Source: a virus
Virus record (IMG/VR): IMGVR_UViG_3300023443_001052
Location: 1 to 36,377 of that record
Reading direction: 5' to 3' (one strand)
DNA length: 36,377 bases
Below the pieces are notes generated by a model, which worked only from the letters and a program-made list of their open reading frames with translations, made no database searches and was not told the DNA's origin. The first letter of the stretch is position 1. Each line of letters opens with the position of its first letter. Below, piece by piece: positions 1 to 8,394 of this stretch. Made by a program: the position numbers and the translations under genes.

Positions 1-180
1 ACACAACACGAAGTCAAAGTGGAGATCGACGATAAAAGTGTCACGAAAACATTAGCACAAGCACTTGCACAATTTTCCTCCAACAACGCGCCGGAAGTCA
101 TACAATTACCTGCCGATCCCTCCTCTCCAAAAGTCATTGATGTTGAGGGTGTAGGTGAGGGTGTAGGTGAGAACGTATGA
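1..180 (+). CDS. Putative terminase small subunit, C-terminal end (partial)
   Basis: Open frame from the first base to the TGA at 178-180, 59 residues. The 5' end lies outside the window. The tail is acidic and glycine-rich, with a short VGEG repeat near the end. The stop overlaps the start of the terminase large subunit gene (ATGA). The call rests only on this position directly upstream of terL, where the small subunit (DNA recognition at packaging) usually sits. No family motif is visible in the fragment, so it could also be another gene of the packaging operon. Confidence 0.4.
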   Translation, partial: TQHEVKVEIDDKSVTKTLAQALAQFSSNNAPEVIQLPADPSSPKVIDVEGVGEGVGENV

Positions 181-1493
181 TTGTGCAGGCTAAAGGCCCG
201 GAGATCGCAAAGCTTGTTCAAGGGAAAACGAAACAAGAGCTCGAAAAATTCGTAGCTAAACTTTCTCCCGCAGAGAGACTCGCCCTAGTATCTGACTGGA
301 AACTCTGGAGATTGCCGTACCAAAAGCTTCCAGAAGGGGATGATTGGCGGCGGGTACTTTGTCGCATGGGTAGGGGCGCGGGGAAAACCTACACAGGATC
401 CGCAGTCACAAATGAAAGGGCGTCCGAACTGGAATCTCACGAGGAGCTCGCCTTGATTGGTCGAACGTTCCGAGACGTGAGACGTACCATGGTCGAAGGT
501 CCGAGTGGCATTCTTGCCACCGCTCCGAGGAACTTCAAACCGATATGGGAACCCGGCAATCAACTTCTCACTTGGCCCAATGGGGTGAGGGGTATTGCAC
601 TTTCGGCAGACCAGCCCGAAGGTATTCGAGGAGGTAACTATTCTTTTGTGTGGGCGGATGAGCCTGCTTTTTGGCCTGATCTGGCCACGACCTGGAATGA
701 ATCGGTAGAGCCCGCTTTGCGTATTGGAAAAGCCCAGGCAATTCTGACCACTACACCTCTGCCTGACCAAGCACTTCGGGATATCGAGAACGACCCGGAC
801 ACGATCACCATTACCGCAAGTACGTATGATAACGTGTATCTCCCTCAAAAAGTGAAGGATTTTTACCGTCGTCGGTATGAAGGTACCAGAATCGGTCTTC
901 AAGAGATATACGGGCAGTACTTAGAGTTCAACGGTCAAGCACTTTGGAAACACGAAGACATCGAAACACGTAGACGAAAAAGATCTCCTTCTATGACTCG
1001 TGTTGTAGTGGCTGTGGACCCTGCGGTGACAAACACAGACAAATCGGACGAGACCGGAATTGTGGTGATCGGAAAAGACGAAAACGATCACGGTTATGTG
1101 TTGGCAGATAGAAGTTTCAAGGGCTCTCCGCACGAATGGGGGAAACGTGTAGCTGCCTGCTATCACAGATTCCAAGCAGATCGTGTCGTAGCTGAGGTGA
1201 ACAACGGAGGGGATTTGGTGGAATCGAACATTCTGGCGGTCGATCCTCGAATACCTGTAACGAAAGTCAATGCATCAAGAGGTAAACGTATTAGAGCCGA
1301 ACCTGTAGCTACCCTTTATGAAAAAGGTTCAATACATCACGTAGGGATGTTTGAGCAACTCGAAAAACAAATGGTCACGTGGGACCCGGATGACAAGAAC
1401 AAGAGTCCTGATCGGATCGATGCTCTTGTGTGGGGGGTAACAGAATTGCTACTAGGAGACAGGCAAGTGGGGCCGTTGTCGGCATACCTTTAG
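177..1493 (+). CDS. terL: Terminase large subunit (packaging ATPase-nuclease)
   Basis: 438 aa, a usual TerL length. It drives ATP-powered DNA translocation into the prohead and cuts the concatemer. The N-terminal ATPase shows a Walker A GRGAGKT at about residues 65-71, a Walker B FVWADEP at about 157-163 and a TTTP coupling motif near 191. The C-terminal RNase H-like nuclease shows VAVDPAVT with Asp281, an acidic residue in VVAEVNNGG near 340, and SPDRIDALVW close to the end. These match Terminase_6-type large subunits. The ATG overlaps the upstream stop, which supports this start. The portal gene follows after 8 bp, the standard packaging order. Confidence 0.95.
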   Translation: MIVQAKGPEIAKLVQGKTKQELEKFVAKLSPAERLALVSDWKLWRLPYQKLPEGDDWRRVLCRMGRGAGKTYTGSAVTNERASELESHEELALIGRTFRDVRRTMVEGPSGILATAPRNFKPIWEPGNQLLTWPNGVRGIALSADQPEGIRGGNYSFVWADEPAFWPDLATTWNESVEPALRIGKAQAILTTTPLPDQALRDIENDPDTITITASTYDNVYLPQKVKDFYRRRYEGTRIGLQEIYGQYLEFNGQALWKHEDIETRRRKRSPSMTRVVVAVDPAVTNTDKSDETGIVVIGKDENDHGYVLADRSFKGSPHEWGKRVAACYHRFQADRVVAEVNNGGDLVESNILAVDPRIPVTKVNASRGKRIRAEPVATLYEKGSIHHVGMFEQLEKQMVTWDPDDKNKSPDRIDALVWGVTELLLGDRQVGPLSAYL

Positions 1494-1501
1494 GAACCAA
1501 C

Positions 1502-2773
1502 ATGAATAGTGAAAAACAAAAAACAAGTATATGGGACGGTTTTTACAACGCTCTTACAGGTTTAGGAAGAACTGCACGCACCAAAAAAGGTAACGCAGGG
1601 TTTGAAGGCGAGTGTCGGTTAACCGACGACGAGCTCACAGAACTGTACGAAGGGAATGCGATCTCAGCGAGGATCGTTGATCGGCTACCGGACGATGCTA
1701 CAAAAGAAGGGTTTTTTCTTTCGGGTATCGAGGATACAGAAGGATCGAAGGCACTCCTCAAACGTATAGAGGATCTAGATCTTTTGACAAACCTCGCGGA
1801 TACTTGGAGGTGGGGCCGGCTATATGGAGGTGCGATTATGTTTCCTCGATTCGAAGAACCTGTTTTGTACGCCGGGAAAATGAACCTAGATACAATAGGA
1901 AAAATCGTAGGATACGACATTTTAGATTCGTCTTCAATAAGCGCAAAGGAGCGAGACACAACGTTCTCAACGCAAGCGATACGGAACCCAAGGAGGTACC
2001 GTACGAAGTCCGAACTAGAGGCTCAATTTATTGACGCTTCTTGGGTGGTGCGATTTGACGGATGCCGAGTTCCGAACAAGAGCCTCAAAGATACAGGTTG
2101 GGGACCGTCTGCACTTCAGCGAATGCATACGGAGATCCAACAACTGGGAGAGGCTTTGGGATATACACGTGACATTCTACACAATGTCAGCACTCTTGTT
2201 TTGAAACTTAAGGGGTTACGTAATGCGGTAAAATCTTCCCAAGACGGACAAGACAAGGTAGACGAAATCGTTTGCAGTTTACGGAACGCGATAAACAATC
2301 TCGACATTCTACCCCTCGATTCCGAAGATGAAATCATCGAAAAAACAAGGTCTTTATCTGGAATCCAAGCGATACTCGATCAATTCATTGCTGCGCTTGT
2401 GCGGGGGACTGACATGCCCCGCACCATCATATTAGGAGAACAGCCCGGAGGATTGAACGCGAGTGGAAACACAGAACTTGAGGCGTGGTACGGGTTTGTT
2501 CAATCGCAACAAAACCTATACCTCACGGCACCTCTCAAAACATCAATTACCATATTGGGCGCGAGCATGCGAAACGAGGGTATCGACATACCCGATCTCT
2601 CAACCATGACCATCAACTATCAACCTCTCTGGCAACCCACGAAGACCGAGGTGGCTACATTACGAGAAGCGCATGCCAGGACTGCACAAATATTGATTCC
2701 TATGCAGATCTCCACACCCGACGAGGAGAGGAAGTTTCTTGAACAGCAAGGACTTCTCGTAACAATTAATTAG
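1502..2773 (+). CDS. Portal protein, DUF1073 / HI1409 family
   Basis: 423 aa from ATG 1502, which has an AGGA about 7 nt upstream. A longer frame to 1430 would run into terL and is not preferred. The portal forms the dodecameric ring at the capsid vertex through which DNA passes. Family-like segments are ARIVDRLPDDATKEGF near the N terminus, GRLYGGAIMF, the helical EIQQLGEALGYTRDILHN segment and GLNASGNTELEAWYGFVQSQ near residue 320. It lies between terL and the minor head gene. Databases sometimes label DUF1073 hits as Acb1 (anti-CBASS) family. Length and context make this one a portal. Confidence 0.9.
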   Translation: MNSEKQKTSIWDGFYNALTGLGRTARTKKGNAGFEGECRLTDDELTELYEGNAISARIVDRLPDDATKEGFFLSGIEDTEGSKALLKRIEDLDLLTNLADTWRWGRLYGGAIMFPRFEEPVLYAGKMNLDTIGKIVGYDILDSSSISAKERDTTFSTQAIRNPRRYRTKSELEAQFIDASWVVRFDGCRVPNKSLKDTGWGPSALQRMHTEIQQLGEALGYTRDILHNVSTLVLKLKGLRNAVKSSQDGQDKVDEIVCSLRNAINNLDILPLDSEDEIIEKTRSLSGIQAILDQFIAALVRGTDMPRTIILGEQPGGLNASGNTELEAWYGFVQSQQNLYLTAPLKTSITILGASMRNEGIDIPDLSTMTINYQPLWQPTKTEVATLREAHARTAQILIPMQISTPDEERKFLEQQGLLVTIN

Positions 2774-3685
2774 ATGCCAGAACTTATCCAGCCATATCCG
2801 CAACTCCTTGCTGATGATCTTTCAAGGTTTTACGGACAAATCCAACCTCTCGCGCTGTCGGCAATCAACCAACATTTGGTACCTGCGGCCGAATTGGGGG
2901 ACCGGACCAAAATAGAAGCGGCCGCGGTGATCGTTGGGGAAGAGCTGGCCGAAGGTGAGTTAAGTGACGACAACATAGAAAAAGCTGCTACGAAAACAGC
3001 AACCCAACACGACGATAGTCACAGAACTTTTTTCTTGACTTCTCTGGCCGGTCTCTTGGGCATCAGTATCTTGGGTACAGACAAACCCGGAGATCCTCGC
3101 GAGTTCCACGGTGGGGGGGATCCCAAAGCACCGGGCCGGTTACGGTTCACACCCACCATTGGATTCTCTTCCGAGTTCTTTGTGGACGATTTTGTGAGAC
3201 AAAACACGAGTCTCGTGTCGGTTCTGCGCAACAACATACCAAGGTCAATCGCCGACCAAACAATCAGAAGCGTAGTGCTTGAATCGGGCGACCCAAAAGT
3301 CCTCACCCAAAATCTCCTCAAAGAATGGAAAAAGAACGGGGTTCCTTCACATCTACCTATTCAAAGATTTAAAGCCAACGGTGAACCGTTCAAGGTCAGA
3401 GCAGATTTGCATGCGCAGTTTATTGCAGAGGACCAACTCGCAAAATTGGACTCAGATCTCACAAGATTGCGTCACACGTCCGCGGGGATTGTAGAAAGCA
3501 GATGGAAGATTAGAGGAGACGGCAAAGAGAGAGACGAACACAAGGCCCTCAAGGACATGATCTACAAGACAGCCCAAGGAGTCAGAGGACTTTTTCCTGG
3601 AAAGCCCCCTAGATGTAGGTGTCTAGCTGCGGGGATCGCTACACAAGAACAGTTAATCGCCGCCGAGGGGTTTGTCGCTGTTTGA
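2774..3685 (+). CDS. Minor head protein, phage Mu F / SPP1 gp7-like
   Basis: 303 aa starting directly after the portal stop with no gap. The C-terminal third carries the family signature: a segment like ESRWKIRGDGKERDEHKAL followed by LFPGKPPRCRCLAAG, which matches the W..rgD...H and PG..p.CRC pattern of Mu F-type proteins. The N-terminal two thirds are helical and unrecognised. These proteins are present in few copies in the head and are thought to assist DNA injection or prohead assembly. The TGA at 3683-3685 directly abuts the stop of the convergent gene at 3686, so the late and early operons collide tail to tail with no spacer and no visible terminator. Confidence 0.8.
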   Translation: MPELIQPYPQLLADDLSRFYGQIQPLALSAINQHLVPAAELGDRTKIEAAAVIVGEELAEGELSDDNIEKAATKTATQHDDSHRTFFLTSLAGLLGISILGTDKPGDPREFHGGGDPKAPGRLRFTPTIGFSSEFFVDDFVRQNTSLVSVLRNNIPRSIADQTIRSVVLESGDPKVLTQNLLKEWKKNGVPSHLPIQRFKANGEPFKVRADLHAQFIAEDQLAKLDSDLTRLRHTSAGIVESRWKIRGDGKERDEHKALKDMIYKTAQGVRGLFPGKPPRCRCLAAGIATQEQLIAAEGFVAV

Positions 3686-4060
3686 TTAGAAATCGGGTTT
3701 TCCGACGTCTCTCATAATAAAGTCCAATCGAGCTAAAGCGTTCCATGCGGTATGTGCTGCATGTAAAAGCCCTGATTCGGGGTCTATTTCTTCACCTTGG
3801 CCTTCTTTGAGAACATGCCTAAGCATGGCTGCGGTATAGCGTGATGTACCATTCTCCACAGCTTGCCAGCCATTTTCTGTGTATTTTTTGGCTCCAAAAG
3901 TAGAAACTTTACCAACCTCTTCCAACGCCTTTGCGAAACCTAAAATCAGCAGATCAGCCCGTATTTTCTCCGCATCTAGTTTTGCTCCCGGTTCGTGTTG
4001 GAAAGAAGATGCTTGCTCTCGTAATTTTCCACAACGTGAGCAAGCAAATAAACTAGGCAC
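3686..4060 (-). CDS. dATP/dGTP diphosphohydrolase-type domain protein (DUF5664-like)
   Basis: 124 aa, starting at GTG 4060 with a strong GGAGG 5 nt upstream and overlapping the previous gene by 8 nt. After an N-terminal CSRCGKL segment that could hold a metal comes a domain with GAKLDAEKIR, EVGKVSTFGAKKYTENGW, RYTAAMLRH and DPESGLLHAAHTAWNALARLDF. This pattern is typical of the phage family annotated as dATP/dGTP diphosphohydrolase N-terminal domain, all-alpha MazG-like. It probably hydrolyses purine dNTPs to the monophosphate and so tunes the nucleotide pool. It is the last gene of the leftward replication operon. Enzyme activity is inferred from the family. Confidence 0.7.
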   Translation of the reverse strand: MPSLFACSRCGKLREQASSFQHEPGAKLDAEKIRADLLILGFAKALEEVGKVSTFGAKKYTENGWQAVENGTSRYTAAMLRHVLKEGQGEEIDPESGLLHAAHTAWNALARLDFIMRDVGKPDF

Positions 4061-4313
4061 AAATGCCTCCTAGTTCGGAAAATATCCGCCGAGCTTCGGT
4101 CTCTGGATCGACAAACAAAAGACCTCTCGTGCTGTTTTTAGTTACGAAAAAGATTCTCGGGTGACTCCCTCGTGCAGAAAGCAGCAGAGAAACAATTGAC
4201 GGAAGAGCTTCCGTCAAGAGATTCATAACAGCCTCAAAGGTAAAAGTTTCAAATTCGTGTGTACAAAGCGGATAACTTCCGTCTTCGTCTGCCCATATGA
4301 TTGATGTTTCCAT
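4053..4313 (-). CDS. Unknown small protein, 86 aa
   Basis: Not recognised. ATG 4313 is preceded by AAGGA about 9 nt upstream, and the TAG overlaps the next gene by 8 nt, so it is translationally embedded in the operon. The protein is acidic at the N terminus (a WADEDGSYP segment) and contains a hydrophobic central helix plus a beta-rich second half. It lies between a RusA-type resolvase and a nucleotide hydrolase, so a role in replication or nucleotide metabolism is possible but not shown. Confidence 0.65.
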   Translation of the reverse strand: METSIIWADEDGSYPLCTHEFETFTFEAVMNLLTEALPSIVSLLLSARGSHPRIFFVTKNSTRGLLFVDPETEARRIFSELGGICA

Positions 4314-4316
4314 GTT

Positions 4317-4784
4317 CTAAGATCCTTCTTTACTTGCTCGTGCTTTGAGTTGTGTTAGTGCTGTATCGTTATCTGAATAGAAATTCTCCCTCTTCTCGAT
4401 AAACAACTCGATCGACGGAGAATCGGCTACGTTCTTAAAAACTTCGAGATGTGTACATTGTGTATCATTTTCGACGATTCCCGATTGTTCTAAAGCGTCT
4501 AAAACGCCTTTGATAAAGGCGTCTATATCTCCCCAAGGGATGTCTTTTAAATGCCCTTTTTGGTTCTGTCGAGTCCAATTTGAGACGAGAGTAACAGAAA
4601 CAGAACCTTTGAGTTGAGGGGAGTCTCCCCATTCTCCTCTTAAATAATTCGCAACGGCCAAAACCGTGTGTTTGTATTCGTCTGATTTTTTTACATAGAT
4701 TCTCCGTCCTGCCTTATGTGCCCTGTATGCGCGGTTGATGGCCAACGATCCGGGGGACACGTCTAGGACGAAGTGGTGGATCAC
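4317..4784 (-). CDS. rusA: RusA-family Holliday junction resolvase
   Basis: 155 aa. RusA enzymes are dimeric Mg-dependent nucleases that cut four-way junctions. The diagnostic segment is GDIDAFIKGVLDALEQSGIV followed by ENDTQ. Aspartates at 86, 88 and 107 reproduce the D-x-D-x18-D spacing of the RusA catalytic triad (E. coli Asp70, 72 and 91). An upstream basic stretch, RQNQKGHLKDIPWG, fits the DNA-binding face. The start overlaps the HTH gene stop (ATGA), so the two are coupled. In this phage it probably debranches replication intermediates before packaging. Confidence 0.88.
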   Translation of the reverse strand: MIHHFVLDVSPGSLAINRAYRAHKAGRRIYVKKSDEYKHTVLAVANYLRGEWGDSPQLKGSVSVTLVSNWTRQNQKGHLKDIPWGDIDAFIKGVLDALEQSGIVENDTQCTHLEVFKNVADSPSIELFIEKRENFYSDNDTALTQLKARASKEGS

Positions 4785-5035
4785 CGAGACTCCAAGACGA
4801 AGAATGTAGCAAGCTCTTGATCGTTGTTCACCCGTTCTGTGATATCAACCATAAACCCTAAAGTCTCGACCATCGCAACGATCCTCTCGACTGACGCTGA
4901 ACAATGACCAGAACGGTAATGATAGAGAGTGGTCGGGGATATTTTAAGTTTTTTGGCGATTTGCTTGTGCGTGAGCTCTGTATGGTTCTTGATAATATCA
5001 TCAAGAACCTCATGAAAATTTGTTTTAGACTGCAT
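4781..5035 (-). CDS. Helix-turn-helix DNA-binding regulator, Cro/CI type
   Basis: 84 aa from ATG 5035 with an extended AGGAAGGAAAG purine tract upstream. Residues about 20-45 form a clear HTH: LTHKQIAKKLKISPTTLYHY, with the usual A-K-K-L, S-P-T-T-L and Y layout. The rest looks helical. Such small proteins are phage transcription regulators. A TTGACA hexamer 40 bp upstream (5074-5069) may give it its own promoter inside the long operon. Targets are unknown; the twin early promoters near 19300 and 21300 are candidates. Confidence 0.8.
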   Translation of the reverse strand: MQSKTNFHEVLDDIIKNHTELTHKQIAKKLKISPTTLYHYRSGHCSASVERIVAMVETLGFMVDITERVNNDQELATFFVLESR

Positions 5036-5045
5036 TTATCTTTCC

Positions 5046-5074
5046 TTCCTACATAAATAAAGAAGATTTGTCAA
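5046..5074 (-). promoter_or_regulatory. Possible internal promoter for the HTH-rusA genes
   Basis: A perfect TTGACA at 5074-5069 with a 17-bp AT-rich spacer to TAGGAA (5051-5046), which is a poor -10. It lies in the 39-bp gap between the Gp157-like gene and the HTH gene, one of the few leftward intergenic gaps. The -10 overlaps the purine-rich Shine-Dalgarno tract, which weakens the case. Confidence 0.3.
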
Positions 5075-5620
5075 CTAGACTTCACTTATTGTAACGGTTG
5101 GCTCTCCTCGTTTGACTTCGAAACCTTTAGGTAAAACGTTTTTCTTTTGTCCTGATTCTTTCCAGACCGAGAGCAAAGCTTTTTTATCCAGACTCTCGGT
5201 TGTTTTTACCCGAACGTACTTTTTTGGTATCTTAGTAAAGTCGAGAGTCTCGGGTTCAAAGACCTTAAATACACCTTGTCTCAACTTCACGAGGAAAGTC
5301 CCTACCAACTTTTTCTTTTCCCCCAAGGAGACAAGGACCCGAGAGATGCCTAAATTTGCATATTCGATATCTTGTTCACACTTTTTTTGTAGTGCGGATA
5401 TCCTTGTTTTTTCTGCTTTACACATTTCTATGCGCAATTCTTTCCCACGCCTGAACCGAGCAAGATCTTCTAGATGTTCTTCTTTTAGTTGTTTTAAGAA
5501 CTTTTCGGCATCCTCTACATCGTCTGTTACCTCTCCTTCGAGAGCCTCAAGGAGATTCTCGAACTCCTGTGAAAAATTATAAAGGTCCCAAGACTGTTCA
5601 TTGATTGTTGATTTTTCCAT
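5075..5620 (-). CDS. Siphovirus Gp157-like protein
   Basis: 181 aa from ATG 5620, which overlaps the upstream TAA by 1 nt (TAATG). A longer reading to 5632 would run further into the upstream gene. An N-terminal helical, acidic, probably coiled-coil half (LLEALEGEV...AEKFLKQL) is followed by a C-terminal part with FTKIPKKYVRVKTTESLDKKALL and VLPKGFEVKRGEPTVTI. This matches the Gp157 family layout (IP.ey.....k.dkk.i...lk.g..i.G......). Gp157 was linked to phage resistance in Streptococcus thermophilus, but its biochemical role is unclear. It usually sits in replication/recombination modules, as here. Confidence 0.75.
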   Translation of the reverse strand: MEKSTINEQSWDLYNFSQEFENLLEALEGEVTDDVEDAEKFLKQLKEEHLEDLARFRRGKELRIEMCKAEKTRISALQKKCEQDIEYANLGISRVLVSLGEKKKLVGTFLVKLRQGVFKVFEPETLDFTKIPKKYVRVKTTESLDKKALLSVWKESGQKKNVLPKGFEVKRGEPTVTISEV

Positions 5621-5976
5621 TATGTTTCCCAAGTTTCTTTCTTCTGTTCGTAACAGAACGTTTTACGGACATCTGGTGTCAGTTCATTGAATCTCCATTC
5701 CTTCTCGTATGCACCATGGTTCATGTTCATGTTTACATCTGCCATAGACACTAAGTCCCAAATTCTCACCTCAGAATGATCTGAAAATTTTACATATAAA
5801 GTCGTTGTTTTTAGTATGAGTACTCTGCTGTTTATCACCTCAAACGAGAATTCGGTGGTGTGGAAAACCGGTATTGATAATACCCAAGATATTGCTACAC
5901 CTCTCGTTACTGGGGTTAGTTTTTCTAGGTTTATGAGCTCAGTTATTAAAGCTTTTCTGTCTAGTCTTTTTTCCAT
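5620..5976 (-). CDS. Unknown protein, 118 aa
   Basis: Not recognised. It sits between the DNA polymerase gene (stop 5994) and the Gp157-like gene, overlapping the latter by 1 nt. An amphipathic N-terminal helix is followed by a hydrophobic beta-rich centre (VINSRVLILKTTTLYVKF) and a charged aromatic C-terminal half with HGAYEKEWRFNELTPDVRKTF. There is no signal peptide, and the hydrophobic segment looks like beta-strands rather than a membrane helix. Coupling suggests co-expression with replication proteins. Confidence 0.65.
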   Translation of the reverse strand: MEKRLDRKALITELINLEKLTPVTRGVAISWVLSIPVFHTTEFSFEVINSRVLILKTTTLYVKFSDHSEVRIWDLVSMADVNMNMNHGAYEKEWRFNELTPDVRKTFCYEQKKETWET

Positions 5977-5993
5977 TATGTTTTCGTTTCCTG

Positions 5994-7793
5994 TTAGTAT
6001 GAAGCTAGGAAATTATTTTCGTCTTTAGTCCAGTATTCCATCACGGAAGCTTCGGCTCGCACCGGAACATCTGGAGTGAATTTATTAAAGGCATTCACCA
6101 TGATGTTTTTAAGTGCATATGCGCATGTCTTATAGTTTGCTGTTTTAGGCACTTCAATAATGATTTCGTCATGTACAAAATTCACGGTAGGGGTTCCAAA
6201 AAGGGGCGATGAACGATCAAGCATCTGAGCTTTCTGGACTTGGAACAATGCGTTTTTAGCACCGTCTGCCGCGCCCCCTTGAAAAGTACAGTTACATGCG
6301 GCTGTAAAACTACACCCGGTCCTCATACGTTCTGAAAATATTTGCTTGATCTGGTAAGACCCTGGATCGCTTGGCATTTCGCAATCTCTAATGAACTGAA
6401 AAAACAGGCAGGTCTCCGGCCAAGCTAGGACCCATGCTTTTTTAGCTGCGTAGCACTCGTCCAATGTAAGAACGACCCCCCGTCCTTTGGCCTGTTTCTG
6501 CAAAGTGGCCGCTGAACATCCTCCCGGAAAACCGAAGTTCGCGATCTTCGCAACGTCTCTAGCCCTCTTTACATCGGGCGTTTTTTTTCTAGCCAAAGCT
6601 TCTTCATAGGAGATACGCAGTAACTGACTTGCGACCAATAAATGAACGTCTGTTTTTTTGTTGAGTTCTTCCCTCAGTTTCGATTCTCCGAAAACCGTAT
6701 AACAAAACTGAGCGAAGGTATGTAGTTCAGCCCCCGCATAATCACACGCAATAAATACATTCCCTTTTCTCGGAACAAAACACTCACGGACCCCTGAACC
6801 GCCCCGTAAGTTTTGTAGATTAGGTTTCTCACATGAAGTACGTCCCGTCTCTTTGAGCACATCAAATCTAGCATGGATAGGTACAATTCCACCTACCTCT
6901 AAATCTTTCAAAGTCCCGGACAACATGCTTTGAAAATGTGAATAATCTACGTAATTTTGAAAGTTCGGGTCGTTGATCTCCGCACACACCTCTTTGCTGG
7001 TAGCAATAGCCCCCTTTTTAGTCCGGGCCGGCTCTCTGCCTACTGCTTTGAAATAGGCTTCGATCTCCTGTCGAAACTTTTTCACGTTCCTTGTTCCGTC
7101 TCCTCTGACCACCCCCCATTTAATGAGTCGTGCTTTGTTTTTCTCAAATTCTTTTCTAGCCACGCACTTGAGGTCAAATACTTTTTTCGCATCGGTAAGA
7201 ATCCCCCACGAAGAAATAAGATGTAGCGCCCAATCTGCGCGTATTTGTGCGGCATAATCAGGTATTTTACATCCTTTTCGATAACCTAAAACGTCTGTTT
7301 GTTTTTTTGCGATGTCGTACGTCACCCTTGCATCTAGGTTTGCGTATGTGACGGCCTCCTTGGGCCACAAAACTAGTGGTGTATTGGAGAGTTCCGAGTA
7401 TCTTAACCTCCATGTATCCTCTTTCTCAAGTTCTACATCTAAATACTCTTTTGCAAGAACTTGTAGGGAGATCCACTTACTGTATTCTCCCGCATGTAAG
7501 GCGGCGATTCTGTGACATAGAAGTACATCCCAAATCCTCCCTTCCTCAAGTGCGGTGAATGCTGTTTGCGTAATATCTGGCCATTGTTGACAAAGGACCC
7601 CTAAATCAAACGGAGCATTTGCAAAAGCAATCAGAGGTTCTTCTTGGAGTATTCTTCGGGTAATTTCTAGGGTTGTTCCTGCCATGCGATGATTCAAGGA
7701 CTCTGAATTACCGTTTGCGATAGACACCGAAACGAGCTTAGGCGCCTTTTTTCGGGGCTCAAATAAATGTGTCTCTGTATCTATCGCAAGCAT
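5994..7793 (-). CDS. DNA polymerase, family A, with 3'-5' exonuclease
   Basis: 599 aa. It lacks the 5'-3' exonuclease domain of bacterial Pol I, as usual for phage replicases. The proofreading domain is intact: Exo I Asp5/Glu7 (AIDTETHLF), Exo II Asp63 (ANAPFDLGVL), Exo III Tyr150/Asp154 (YANLDARVTYD). The polymerase domain has GRTSCEKPNLQNLRG near 317, motif A ACDYAGAELHTFAQF with Asp351, motif B RARDVAKIANFGFPGG with Lys416 and Phe420, and motif C VNFVHDEIIIEV with His541-Asp542-Glu543. In motif B the position of E. coli Tyr766 is Gly424 and motif A has AGAEL in place of SQIEL, so the nucleotide pocket differs from Pol I. It is the phage replicase. Confidence 0.95.
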   Translation of the reverse strand: MLAIDTETHLFEPRKKAPKLVSVSIANGNSESLNHRMAGTTLEITRRILQEEPLIAFANAPFDLGVLCQQWPDITQTAFTALEEGRIWDVLLCHRIAALHAGEYSKWISLQVLAKEYLDVELEKEDTWRLRYSELSNTPLVLWPKEAVTYANLDARVTYDIAKKQTDVLGYRKGCKIPDYAAQIRADWALHLISSWGILTDAKKVFDLKCVARKEFEKNKARLIKWGVVRGDGTRNVKKFRQEIEAYFKAVGREPARTKKGAIATSKEVCAEINDPNFQNYVDYSHFQSMLSGTLKDLEVGGIVPIHARFDVLKETGRTSCEKPNLQNLRGGSGVRECFVPRKGNVFIACDYAGAELHTFAQFCYTVFGESKLREELNKKTDVHLLVASQLLRISYEEALARKKTPDVKRARDVAKIANFGFPGGCSAATLQKQAKGRGVVLTLDECYAAKKAWVLAWPETCLFFQFIRDCEMPSDPGSYQIKQIFSERMRTGCSFTAACNCTFQGGAADGAKNALFQVQKAQMLDRSSPLFGTPTVNFVHDEIIIEVPKTANYKTCAYALKNIMVNAFNKFTPDVPVRAEASVMEYWTKDENNFLASY

Positions 7794-7798
7794 TTTAT

Positions 7799-8347
7799 TT
7801 ACTCTGAGTCCTTGGGATCGTCCTCGGTTTCGTCACGATCCTCTGCGGAAAGGTCCCAATAGTGGTTTGTGAAAAACTCACCCGGATTATTTTTCATTTC
7901 TTTGTTTACGGTTTCCAACGAAAGAATCCGACCCGAAAAAGGTTTGAGTTCATCGCAAGCATCTTCTAGTACTTCTTCACCGATGCCCCTGGCCTCCTCT
8001 TCGTCCTCCGCTTTCCTGATGTTCAATCCCAAACATGCGGCGAAAAATCGCTGAAAATCACGTTGGAACATTTCCAAAAACTCGGGCTTTCCTCCGGGCT
8101 GTGGGATTTTCAAACACCAAGTGAAAACTTTCCCTTTTTCAAGTGGAATGTCCCCTACTTTTTTGTGGATAGATGAGATCTCGTACTCTATGAAAATGAG
8201 ATTGTTTCCTCCTCTACCGCTGTGTAGACGTATGTCTCTGATTTTGACATCAAAAATACCTTCGATATTCAAATACGGATGTCTCGCAGATGATTGGGGC
8301 GATTGGTTGGGATCGAATGCCCCGAAAATGTTTCCTAATAATGACAT
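7799..8347 (-). CDS. Putative single-stranded DNA-binding or replication accessory protein
   Basis: 182 aa from ATG 8347, which has AAGGA about 9 nt upstream. An alternative ATG at 8398 overlaps the helicase stop (ATGA) and adds 17 polar residues. A beta-rich core (YLNIEGIFDVKIRDIRLHSG, NLIFIEYEI, KGKVFTWCLKIP) ends in a strongly acidic tail (EDRDETEDDPKDSE). An OB-like core with an acidic tail directly upstream of the polymerase is the usual plan of phage ssDNA-binding proteins, whose tail recruits partners. The family match is by architecture only. Confidence 0.5.
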   Translation of the reverse strand: MSLLGNIFGAFDPNQSPQSSARHPYLNIEGIFDVKIRDIRLHSGRGGNNLIFIEYEISSIHKKVGDIPLEKGKVFTWCLKIPQPGGKPEFLEMFQRDFQRFFAACLGLNIRKAEDEEEARGIGEEVLEDACDELKPFSGRILSLETVNKEMKNNPGEFFTNHYWDLSAEDRDETEDDPKDSE

Positions 8348-8394
8348 TGTGTTTTTCCTTTGTTCGGTGTTAATAATTGTTCTGTTTTCTTTGT

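Noticed and set aside
285-902. 205-aa minus-strand frame inside terL
   Set aside because: Antisense shadow of a gene with clear terminase motifs; no ribosome-binding site and no recognisable domain.
1502-2773. Portal gene read as an Acb1 anti-CBASS nuclease
   Set aside because: DUF1073-type hits are sometimes labelled Acb1, but the length, sequence pattern and position between terL and the minor head gene fit a portal.
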